DNA from: Polaromonas sp.
GTDB lineage: Bacteria; Pseudomonadota; Gammaproteobacteria; Burkholderiales; Burkholderiaceae_C
Length of the DNA: 52,098 nt
Assembly: GCF_013817205.1 (NCBI RefSeq)
Contig: NZ_JACDDD010000016.1
Coordinates: forward strand, 1-52,098
Direction of reading: 5' to 3'
In this document: one piece after another, positions 45,054 through 52,098 of the stretch
Layout: each line of letters begins with the position of its first letter
Position numbering within the stretch: the first letter of the stretch is position 1
Translations under genes and position numbers: made by a program
Notes under the pieces: model-generated
Told to the model about the DNA's origin: nothing
The model's database searches: none
The model's input: only the letters and a program-made list of their open reading frames with translations

Positions 45054-46067
45054 ATGAAACTGAACCGATTTCTGTCCGCCACCGCAGTCGCACTGATGGC
45101 CATTGCACCGCTGGGTGCCATGGCCCAGGACAAAGCGCGCACCACGCGTTTCGGCCACGGCATGGCCGACAGCCACCCGGCTGGCCAGGCCGCAAAAATG
45201 TTTTCCGCCGAGATGGAAAAAGTCACTGGCGGCCGCATCAAGACCAGCGTCATCGCCAATCAGGCCCTCGGGCCAGACCCGCAGATGCTGGGCGCGCTGC
45301 AAGGCGGTGTCCAGGAGTTTTACACCGGCAGCGCCCTGGGCATGCTGGGCCAGGTGAAGGAGCTGGGCTTTCAGGATGTCCCCTTCCTCTTCAACACGGA
45401 AGCTGAAGCACACGCCGTGTTTGACGGGCCGGTCGGCAAACACCTCAACGACAAACTCAGCGCGGTCGGCATCCATGTGCTCGGCTGGTGGGAAAACGGC
45501 TTTCGCCATATCACCAACTCCAAACGGCCGGTCAACACGCTCGATGACCTGAAGGGTCTGAAGCTGCGCACGCAGCCCAACCCGCTGACACTGGACGCCT
45601 TCAAGGCCATAGGCGCCAATGCGTCGCCGCTGCCGTGGTCCGAACTTTTTGTGGCACTGGAAACCAAAGCCTTCGACGGCCAGGAAAATCCGATCGTGCT
45701 GATGTACACGCAGCGCTTTTATGAAGTGCAGAAGTACATGACGCTGTCTGGCCACGTCTATTCGCCGCTGATCTTCGCCGTCTCCAAAAAATATTGGGAC
45801 AGCCTGTCGCCTGCCGACAAACAGCTGATGACAACCGCCGCCGCCAACGCCACGGCCTTCCAGCGCAAGGCCACCGCAGCCGAGGCCGGTAGCGCCCTGC
45901 AAGGCATGAAGGACAAAGGCATGCAGGTCACGCAGTTTTCTGCCGCTGATCTGCAGGCCATTCGCGATCGGGTGCCGCCAGCGATCGCACCGCATCTTGA
46001 AAAAATCGGCCCCGAGTTCATGACACTGGTCCGCACCGAGATCGCTCGGGTACGCGCCAAAAAATAA
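45054..46067 (+). CDS. dctP: TRAP transporter substrate-binding protein (DctP family)
   Basis: A 337-residue periplasmic protein. A signal peptide (cleavage near AMAQD, about residue 24) precedes TTRFGHGMADSHPAGQAAKM and the DctP pattern RPVNTLDDLKGLKLRTQPNP with the Arg that binds the ligand carboxylate. SELFVALETKAFDGQENPIV is typical of the family. The ligand is presumably an organic acid. Confidence 0.93.
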   Translation: MKLNRFLSATAVALMAIAPLGAMAQDKARTTRFGHGMADSHPAGQAAKMFSAEMEKVTGGRIKTSVIANQALGPDPQMLGALQGGVQEFYTGSALGMLGQVKELGFQDVPFLFNTEAEAHAVFDGPVGKHLNDKLSAVGIHVLGWWENGFRHITNSKRPVNTLDDLKGLKLRTQPNPLTLDAFKAIGANASPLPWSELFVALETKAFDGQENPIVLMYTQRFYEVQKYMTLSGHVYSPLIFAVSKKYWDSLSPADKQLMTTAAANATAFQRKATAAEAGSALQGMKDKGMQVTQFSAADLQAIRDRVPPAIAPHLEKIGPEFMTLVRTEIARVRAKK

Positions 46068-46206
46068 GCGAATGGTCTGGATGTGCGGGCCTGCTGACTC
46101 TGGCAGCGGCCTGCACAGCCACTTCAGCGCTCTACGTTCGGCGTTCAGTGATTTCTTTCTTCGCGGGGCGCGCTTGGCGCCCGCCATCTCCCGCCCTGAT
46201 CCATCC

Positions 46207-47595
46207 ATGTCCACCCATCCACCCCTGGCTCCTGATTTTCTTGTCCGCCTGACGGCCCTGCTCGGCGACCGTGTGTCCACCAGTGCCGCCGTGCGAGAGC
46301 ACCATGGCAGGGACGAGTCCATCTTTCCCGCCATGCCGCCCGACGCGGTGGCCTTTGTACGCAACACCGACGAGGTGGTTGCCACCGTGCGCTTGTGCCA
46401 GCAGTACCGCGTCCCCATCGTTCCCTACGGTGCGGGTTCGTCGCTAGAAGGCCATACGCTGGCCGCTCGCGGCGGCTTGACCCTGAACTTGCAGCAGATG
46501 GACCAGGTGCTGGCCATCCATGACCAAGACCAGACCGCGACCGTGCAGCCGGGCGTGACGCGCAAAGCGCTCAATGCGGCCCTGCGCGACACCGGTCTGT
46601 TCTTTCCTGTGGACCCTGGCGCCGACGCCAGCTTCGGCGGCATGTGCGCGACCCGCGCCTCGGGAACCAACGCCGTGCGTTACGGGACCATGCGCGAGAA
46701 CGTCCTCAACCTCACGGTGGTGACAGCCGACGGCGAGATCATCAAGACCGGGCGGCGCGCCAAGAAATCATCCGCCGGTTACGACCTGACGCGCCTGTTT
46801 GTGGGATCCGAGGGAACCTTGGGCGTGGTCGTCGAGGCGACTGTGCGGACCTACCCCTTGCCTGAAAGCATCCTCGCCGCCGTGTGCGCTTTTCCCGATA
46901 TCAACACGGCGGTACAGGCAGTGGTTCAGTCGATCCAGCTCGGGGTACCCCTCGCACGGGTTGAATTTGTGGACAGTGTCGCCATCCGCGCCATCAATGC
47001 CTACAGCAAGACCGCTTTGCCCGAGCAACCCCATCTGTTCTTCGAGTTTCATGGCAGCGAGTCGGGCGTGCGTGAGCAGGTCGAGATGGTGCAGGACATT
47101 TGCAATGAAGGCGGAGGCGCGCAATTCCAGTGGGCGCGCACCCCAGAGGAGCGCACCAGGCTGTGGGAGGCCCGCCACAATATCTACTTTGCGGCCCTGC
47201 AGCTCAGGCCCGGCAGCCGGTCTGTGGTGACTGATGTGTGCGTGCCGATCTCGCAACTCGCCGAATGCGTCAACGAAACCGCCCGCGATCTTCAGGAGTC
47301 GGGCATGCTCGCACCCATCGTCGGCCATGTGGGCGACGGCAACTTCCACGTCCAGATGCTTGTCGATGCAGCCAATCACGACGAGGTGCAGGCTGCGGAG
47401 CAACTCAACGCCCGCCTGGTGGCGCGCGCGCTGGCGATGGACGGGACCTGCACCGGCGAACACGGCGTAGGCCTGCACAAGCAGGATTTTCTGGTTGATG
47501 AGCTCGGCAGCGCTTCGGTGCATGTGATGCGGCAGATCAAACACGCGATGGACCCGAATAACATCATGAATCCCGGAAAAATCTTTGCGTTCTGA
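46207..47595 (+). CDS. FAD-binding D-2-hydroxyacid dehydrogenase (D-lactate dehydrogenase / GlcD type)
   Basis: A 462-residue protein from the ATG at 46207; a long upstream extension to 46072 lacks family similarity. The FAD_binding_4 domain has VPIVPYGAGSSLEGHTLAAR, PGADASFGGMCATRASGTNA VRYGTMRENV and GSEGTLGVVVEATVRTYPLP. The C-terminal substrate domain has the metal and substrate His residues in IVGHVGDGNFHVQMLV and GTCTGEHGVGLHKQDFL. It oxidises a D-2-hydroxy acid and passes electrons to a membrane acceptor. It sits between TRAP genes, implying that its substrate is imported by them. Confidence 0.9.
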   Translation: MSTHPPLAPDFLVRLTALLGDRVSTSAAVREHHGRDESIFPAMPPDAVAFVRNTDEVVATVRLCQQYRVPIVPYGAGSSLEGHTLAARGGLTLNLQQMDQVLAIHDQDQTATVQPGVTRKALNAALRDTGLFFPVDPGADASFGGMCATRASGTNAVRYGTMRENVLNLTVVTADGEIIKTGRRAKKSSAGYDLTRLFVGSEGTLGVVVEATVRTYPLPESILAAVCAFPDINTAVQAVVQSIQLGVPLARVEFVDSVAIRAINAYSKTALPEQPHLFFEFHGSESGVREQVEMVQDICNEGGGAQFQWARTPEERTRLWEARHNIYFAALQLRPGSRSVVTDVCVPISQLAECVNETARDLQESGMLAPIVGHVGDGNFHVQMLVDAANHDEVQAAEQLNARLVARALAMDGTCTGEHGVGLHKQDFLVDELGSASVHVMRQIKHAMDPNNIMNPGKIFAF

Positions 47596-47644
47596 CCGCC
47601 TCGGCCCACCGGGCCAGCGGTCCTCATCTACCAGGACCCCTCCC

Positions 47645-48148
47645 ATGCAGAAAATTATTCACTGGTACTACAAGGCGCTTGAGCTGATCGTGGTGCTGGC
47701 CCTGGCGGCGATGTGCGTCATGGTGTTCGGCAATGTGGTGTTGCGGCACTTCTTCGATTCCGGTATCAACACTTCGGAAGAGTTGTCGCGCTTCATGTTC
47801 ATCTGGCTCACCTTTCTCGGCGCCATAGTGGCGATGCGCGAAGGCGGGCATCTGGGCGTAGACATGGTGGTGCGCCGGCTGTCGGGCAAGACACAGTTTG
47901 CGGCGGTGCTGCTGGCGCAACTCATCGTTCTGCTTTGCTGTGCGGTGCTTCTGTGGGGATTGATGCGACAGCATTCGCTCAACGTCGCCAACACCGGTAT
48001 GGTCACGGGTATTTCCTTGAGTGTGGTGTATTCGGTGGCCTACCTGTGCGCCGCCTCGATCGGCATCCTGACCCTTGCCAATATCGTCAAGTTATTGACG
48101 GGCCGGATCTCGCCGGCTTCGTTGATACCGACCACCAACAGCGACTGA
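47645..48148 (+). CDS. dctQ: TRAP transporter small permease (DctQ family)
   Basis: A 167-residue protein with four hydrophobic segments. It has VVLRHFFDSGINTSEELSRF MFIWLTFLGAIVAMREGGHL, the DctQ signature. The start at 47645 is chosen for the match to family length. It forms the membrane complex with DctM, encoded 9 bases downstream. Confidence 0.92.
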   Translation: MQKIIHWYYKALELIVVLALAAMCVMVFGNVVLRHFFDSGINTSEELSRFMFIWLTFLGAIVAMREGGHLGVDMVVRRLSGKTQFAAVLLAQLIVLLCCAVLLWGLMRQHSLNVANTGMVTGISLSVVYSVAYLCAASIGILTLANIVKLLTGRISPASLIPTTNSD

Positions 48149-48157
48149 GGCCGCCCC

Positions 48158-49438
48158 GTGATCGTCGCCATTTTTGTTGTCTCACTCCTGGCGGCCATGG
48201 CCATCGGGGTGCCTGTCGCCTTCGCTCTCATGGCCTGCAGCATGGCCATGATGCTGTACATGAATTTTTTCGATGCGCAGATCATGGCGCAGAACATGCT
48301 GTCCGGCGCCGACAGCTTCCCCCTGATGGCCATTCCCTTCTTCGTGCTCGCAGGAGAACTGATGAATGCGGGCGGCATCTCGCGGCGCATCGTCGATGTG
48401 GCAGGCGCCTGGGTCGGCCACTTCAAGGGCGGGCTCGGCTACGTGGCGATCTTCGCTTGTGTGGTCATGGCCTCCTTGTCGGGCTCTGCCATCGCCGATA
48501 CGGCCGCTGTCGCCGCGCTGCTGATCCCGATGATGCGCAATGCCGGCTACAACCTGCCACGCGCATCCGGACTGATCGCCGCAGGCGGCATCATCGCACC
48601 GGTGATCCCGCCATCCATCGGGTTCGTGATGCTGGGTGTTGTCGGAAACATTTCAATCACCAAGCTGTTCATCGCCGGCATCTTTCCCGGCCTTTTGATG
48701 GCACTGGCGCTGGTGCTGACCTGGGCCTTCCAGGCGAAGCGCGACAACATGCCACGCGGGGAAAAGCTGCCCGTCCGCAAACGCTGGGAAGCCACCTTCG
48801 CAGGCGCCTGGGCGCTGCTGCTGCCAATTCTCATCGTCGGCGGACTGAAAGCCGGGTATTTCACGCCGACCGAGGCGGCGGTGGTCGCGGTGTTCTACGC
48901 CCTGTTCGTTGGCTTCGTGGTCTACCGGGAGCTGAAGGTCTCCCAGTTGTACAGCCTGCTGCTGACCGCTGGCAAGACCTCGGCTGTGGTGATGTTCCTG
49001 GTGGCCGCAGCGCAGGTGTCTGCCTGGCTGATCGCCGCTGCCAACATTTCGATGGCGGTGGCCGACATGCTCCAGCCGCTGGTGGACAGCCCCATGCTGC
49101 TGATGCTGGTGATCATGGGGCTGATTTTCGTGGTGGGCACCGCGCTCGACTTCGCGCCCACCATCCTGATCATGGTTCCGGTGCTGATGCCGGTTGTGCG
49201 CATGGCCGGCATTGACCCGGTTTACTTCGGTGTGCTGTTCATCATGAACAATGCCATTGGCCTGATTACACCGCCTGTGGGAACGGTTCTCAATGTGGTT
49301 TGCGGGGTGGCCCGGCAACGCATGGAGCCGGTGATCCGGGCCGTGGTGCCCTATTTGCTGGCGCAAATGACCGTGCTGTTGTTGTTGATCGTCTTTCCGC
49401 AGCTCGTGATGGTGCCGCTGAAATTCCTGACGCGGTAA
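48158..49438 (+). CDS. dctM: TRAP transporter large permease (DctM family)
   Basis: A 426-residue protein from a GTG at 48158. About 12 hydrophobic segments, with FPLMAIPFFVLAGELMNAGG ISRRI, AAVAALLIPMMRNAGYNLPR ASGLIAAGGIIAPVIPPSI, and IMNNAIGLITPPVGTVLNVV. It carries the sodium-coupled transport pathway of the TRAP system. Confidence 0.94.
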   Translation: MIVAIFVVSLLAAMAIGVPVAFALMACSMAMMLYMNFFDAQIMAQNMLSGADSFPLMAIPFFVLAGELMNAGGISRRIVDVAGAWVGHFKGGLGYVAIFACVVMASLSGSAIADTAAVAALLIPMMRNAGYNLPRASGLIAAGGIIAPVIPPSIGFVMLGVVGNISITKLFIAGIFPGLLMALALVLTWAFQAKRDNMPRGEKLPVRKRWEATFAGAWALLLPILIVGGLKAGYFTPTEAAVVAVFYALFVGFVVYRELKVSQLYSLLLTAGKTSAVVMFLVAAAQVSAWLIAAANISMAVADMLQPLVDSPMLLMLVIMGLIFVVGTALDFAPTILIMVPVLMPVVRMAGIDPVYFGVLFIMNNAIGLITPPVGTVLNVVCGVARQRMEPVIRAVVPYLLAQMTVLLLLIVFPQLVMVPLKFLTR

Positions 49439-49450
49439 AGCACCCTCGCA

Positions 49451-50431
49451 TCACGCCCAGACGGCTTCAAGTGCCTTCCAGGCGCTGGCCACTACCGGTG
49501 CCTGGCGCTGCGACTGGAGGCTGACAAAACCCAGCACGCTTTGCAGGCTGACCTGATCGGCGATCACCAGGCCGGCCGCATGGGACTCGCGCATGGCGAT
49601 CGAGTCGCGCACCAGGCTCAGGCCCACGCCGGACTTGACCAGGTCCAGCATGGAGGCCTCCTGATCCACCAATGCCACCCGGTGCGGCTCGACGCCGAGC
49701 GGCTCAAACACGCTGGCCAACAGGCGGTGGTGCGCAGAGGCCGGCGGCGTGGCAATCCACGGCAGGGCAGCCAGCGCCTTCCAGCCCTTGCCGCGCACCT
49801 GCGGCCCCCAACCGGCCGGCGCCAGCACCCGGTAGGTGAAGTGGGTCAGTTCACGCACGGCAAACAGCGGCTGCCCGCTGCCCTGCCGGCTTGCTACTGA
49901 ATTGATAGCTGGATGCGCCCGTACAGAAAGGGCTGGAGGCCGATTTGGCTCATAATTCACGGCGCCGCCGGGTCCTTGCCCTGGGGAGCCGAGATAGAAC
50001 CCCACATCCAGCTCGCCGCGTTCTATCTGGGCCAGCACCTCACCGCTCATAGCCTGGCGCAACTCGGTCTCGACCTGGGGCGCCATTTCCACCAGCACCT
50101 TCAAAAAGGCCCCCAGCCGGGTGAACTCGGGGTCGAGGATGGTGCCTATGCGCAGCCGCCCGCGCACCTGCGTGTGCAGGCTGGCGGCGGCGTTTTTGAA
50201 GTCGCCCTGCGCGGCCAACACTTTTTCAGCCAGCGGCAAAAGGGCCGCACCGTCGCGCGTCAGGTTCATGCCTTGGGCGCTGCGCGTGAAGAGGGTGAGG
50301 CCCGTAGCAGCCTGCAGTCCTTTGATCTGCAGGCTGACGGCAGGCTGCGTCAGGGCCAGCTTGTCGGCAGCGCGCGAGAGATTGCCCTCCCGGGCGACGG
50401 CCGCAAAAATCCGCAGGGTCTGGATGTCCAT
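49451..50431 (-). CDS. LysR family regulator with a repeat-derived in-frame insert
   Basis: A 326-residue protein. The N-terminal HTH reads MDIQTLRIFAAVAREGNLSR AADKLALTQPAVSLQIKGLQ. The effector domain follows, with VDVGFYLGSPG-like start and VLAPAGWGPQVRGKGWKALA ALPWIATPPASAHH. Residues about 159-181 (NRPPALSVRAHPAINSVASR) come from a family A repeat that interrupts the loop before RELTHFTYRVLAP. It is about 25 residues longer than usual. It is divergent from mmsA and probably regulates it. Confidence 0.88.
   Translation of the reverse strand: MDIQTLRIFAAVAREGNLSRAADKLALTQPAVSLQIKGLQAATGLTLFTRSAQGMNLTRDGAALLPLAEKVLAAQGDFKNAAASLHTQVRGRLRIGTILDPEFTRLGAFLKVLVEMAPQVETELRQAMSGEVLAQIERGELDVGFYLGSPGQGPGGAVNYEPNRPPALSVRAHPAINSVASRQGSGQPLFAVRELTHFTYRVLAPAGWGPQVRGKGWKALAALPWIATPPASAHHRLLASVFEPLGVEPHRVALVDQEASMLDLVKSGVGLSLVRDSIAMRESHAAGLVIADQVSLQSVLGFVSLQSQRQAPVVASAWKALEAVWA
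49891..49956 (+). repeat. dispersed repeat family A inside a LysR gene
   Basis: TTGCTACTGAATTGATAGCT, GGATGCGCCCGTACAGAAAG, GGCTGGAGGCCGATTTGGCT. It shares the GCCGATTTGGCT end with the copy at 26516. It keeps the LysR reading frame open. Confidence 0.85.
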
Positions 50432-50439
50432 TATTAGAA

Positions 50440-50465
50440 GTATTTATATCACTACTGAGAAATAC
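50440..50465. promoter_or_regulatory. candidate LysR operator between lysR and mmsA
   Basis: GTATTT, 14 bases, AAATAC: a dyad of the size LysR proteins bind, in the 94-base shared gap. Confidence 0.45.
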
Positions 50466-50525
50466 AAACTTGCGCCCACTGGCTTCGGCCGCTAATCTTG
50501 GGGACTACCCAATGGAGTCTGTGAA

Positions 50526-52067
50526 ATGAATGATATGAGTCGCCCAAATATGAACCAGCACGCGACAGCCATCGGCCACGCCATCAATGGCGTCATGGTC
50601 CCCGGGCAGTCCGGCCGCAGCCAGGACGTCTTCAACCCCGCCACCGGGGCAGTGACAGGGCGGGTAGCGCTGGCCAACGCCGCCGAAGTCGATGCTGCTG
50701 TAGCCGCAGGGCAGGCCGCCTTCCCCGCCTGGGCCGCCACCCCACCGATCCGCCGTGCGCGCGTGATGTTCAAGTTTCTTGAACTGCTCAACCAGAACAA
50801 AGACACCCTGGCCCACATGATCACCGCCGAACACGGCAAGGTCTTCACCGACGCCCAGGGCGAGGTCTCACGCGGCATTGACATCGTGGAATTTGCCTGC
50901 GGCATTCCGCAACTGCTCAAGGGCGACTTCACCGACCAGGTCTCCACCGGTATTGACAACTGGACCCTGCGCCAGCCGCTGGGCGTGGTCGCCGGCATCA
51001 CCCCGTTCAACTTCCCGGTGATGGTGCCCATGTGGATGTTCCCGGTGGCGATTGCCGCCGGCAACTGCTTTGTGCTCAAGCCCAGCCCGATTGACCCCAG
51101 CCCCAGCCTGTTCATCGCCGAACTCTTGAAACAAGCCGGCCTGCCCGACGGCGTGTTCAGCGTGGTGCAGGGTGACAAGGAAGCGGTCGATGCGCTGCTG
51201 GTGCATCCGGACGTCAAGGCCATTTCATTTGTGGGCTCCACGCCGATTGCCAACTACATCTACGAAACCGGCGCGCACCACGGCAAGCGGGTGCAGGCGC
51301 TGGGCGGGGCCAAAAACCACATGGTAGTGATGCCGGATGCCGACATCGACCAGGCCGTCGATGCACTGATAGGCGCAGGCTACGGCTCGGCCGGCGAACG
51401 CTGTATGGCGATCTCGGTGGCGGTGCTGGTGGGGGATGCTGCCGAGCGGCTGATTCCCAAGCTGGTGGCACGTGCAAAAACCCTGAAGGTGCTGGACGGG
51501 GAGAACCTGGCGGCGGAGATGGGACCCATCGTGACGGCGGCAGCGCACAGCCGCATCACCGGCTACATCGACATCGGCGTCAAGGAAGGCGCGAAGCTGC
51601 TGGTGGATGGCCGAGGCTTTGCCGGTAAACAAGCCGGCGGCGGTTGCGACAACGGTTTCTGGATGGGCGGCACGCTGTTTGACCATGTCACACCAGAGAT
51701 GAAGATCTACAAGGAAGAGATCTTCGGGCCGGTGCTGTCGTGTGTGCGGGTGAAAGATCTAAAGGAAGCCGTCGATCTGATCAATGCCCATGAGTTTGGC
51801 AACGGGGTGAGCTGCTTCACGCGGGATGGCCATGTGGCGCGCGAGTTCAGCCGGCGCATCGAGGTGGGCATGGTGGGCATCAATGTGCCGATTCCGGTGC
51901 CCATGGCCTGGCATGGCTTTGGCGGCTGGAAGAAGTCGCTGTTTGGCGACATGCATGCTTACGGTGAGGAAGGTGTGCGGTTCTACACCAAACAAAAGTC
52001 CATCATGCAGCGCTGGCCCGAGAGTATTGGCAAGGGGGCGGAGTTTGTCATGCCTACCGCCAAGTGA
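50526..52067 (+). CDS. mmsA: methylmalonate-semialdehyde dehydrogenase (CoA-acylating)
   Basis: A 513-residue aldehyde dehydrogenase. It has [20 protein letters not shown], the Asn site [20 protein letters not shown], the Rossmann region [14 protein letters not shown] and the catalytic Cys in [19 protein letters not shown]; the Cys flanked by RCMA is typical of the CoA-acylating MmsA group rather than ordinary dehydrogenases. It converts methylmalonate or malonate semialdehyde to propionyl- or acetyl-CoA in valine, thymine, beta-alanine or inositol breakdown. A family B repeat begins at its stop codon. Confidence 0.95.
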   Translation: MNDMSRPNMNQHATAIGHAINGVMVPGQSGRSQDVFNPATGAVTGRVALANAAEVDAAVAAGQAAFPAWAATPPIRRARVMFKFLELLNQNKDTLAHMITAEHGKVFTDAQGEVSRGIDIVEFACGIPQLLKGDFTDQVSTGIDNWTLRQPLGVVAGITPFNFPVMVPMWMFPVAIAAGNCFVLKPSPIDPSPSLFIAELLKQAGLPDGVFSVVQGDKEAVDALLVHPDVKAISFVGSTPIANYIYETGAHHGKRVQALGGAKNHMVVMPDADIDQAVDALIGAGYGSAGERCMAISVAVLVGDAAERLIPKLVARAKTLKVLDGENLAAEMGPIVTAAAHSRITGYIDIGVKEGAKLLVDGRGFAGKQAGGGCDNGFWMGGTLFDHVTPEMKIYKEEIFGPVLSCVRVKDLKEAVDLINAHEFGNGVSCFTRDGHVAREFSRRIEVGMVGINVPIPVPMAWHGFGGWKKSLFGDMHAYGEEGVRFYTKQKSIMQRWPESIGKGAEFVMPTAK

Positions 52068-52098
52068 TGGCCCCCCGCGGTCGCTCACTGCGTGTAGC
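52068..52098 (+). repeat. dispersed repeat family B, cut by the window end
   Basis: TGGCCCCCCGCGGTCGCTCA then CTGCGTGTAGC, matching the start of the copy at 35407. It directly follows the mmsA stop. Confidence 0.75.

Noticed and set aside
44907..46418. 503-residue open frame on - across dctP
   Set aside because: Antisense to an obvious signal-peptide-bearing binding protein.
47713..49215. 500-residue open frame on + across dctQ/dctM
   Set aside because: Alternate frame of two clear TRAP permease genes, Arg/His-rich and without membrane segments.

Overview
The window is GC-rich chromosomal DNA from a betaproteobacterium, most likely of the Comamonadaceae (Polaromonas/Rhodoferax/Variovorax neighbourhood). 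Support comes from the rpsL-rpsG-fusA-tuf-rpsJ-rplC...rpsQ order, the protein sequences, a cytochrome c'/b561 pair, and two families of short dispersed repeats that I associate with this family of bacteria. Genus is inference. No rRNA, tRNA or CRISPR array was seen.

Layout. 1-800: the edge of an IS3-family element and a frameshifted GFA-family gene. 798-4995: a tightly packed run (CoA transferase, alpha/beta hydrolase, thioredoxin-like protein, DUF1801, GrpB) that ends in a chimeric ORF joining a CheR-type PAS fragment to a second GrpB tail. 5000-10600: PhnD-like binding protein, DUF4197, TlpA-like lipoprotein, cytochrome c' and b561, acetyltransferase, peroxiredoxin. 10700-20950 (minus): the str/S10 ribosomal block, closed by a terminator after rpsQ, with a strong promoter candidate in front of rplC and another in front of rpsL. 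21100-25250 (minus): PBP5/6-type carboxypeptidase, hydrolase, 2Fe-2S ferredoxin, VanZ-like protein, HemJ; hemB diverges from hemJ. 26500-32400: CorA, DUF72, and a minus-strand catabolic group (GST, amidohydrolase, dienelactone hydrolase, HCCA isomerase) diverging from an SDR. 32400-33970: a small AT-richer accessory islet with a HEPN-like protein and a HigBA toxin-antitoxin pair. 34085-38430: marC, creB, creC and an inverted creD preceded by a perfect cre-tag. 38445-43008 (minus): an Mla-like lipid-transport operon (MlaE with STAS, ATPase, MCE protein, lipoprotein) ending in a cyclic-nucleotide-binding protein. 43334-49438: a FadR-type regulator divergent from FAH hydrolase, TRAP transporter and a D-lactate/glycolate-type dehydrogenase. 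49451-52067: LysR regulator divergent from methylmalonate-semialdehyde dehydrogenase.

The most unusual content is not one new enzyme system but genome plasticity at small scale. Copies of one dispersed repeat are read in the same frame inside three different proteins: they supply a signal peptide to an amidohydrolase, an in-frame insert in a LysR regulator, and an upstream extension of a hydrolase. The other repeat family forms the N-terminus of a VanZ-like protein and splits creB from creC. Other points of interest are the PAS-GrpB chimera, the cre-tag and inverted creD, a candidate leaderless higB transcript, the HEPN/HigBA islet, a 144-bp imperfect palindrome, and the S3 protein tail.
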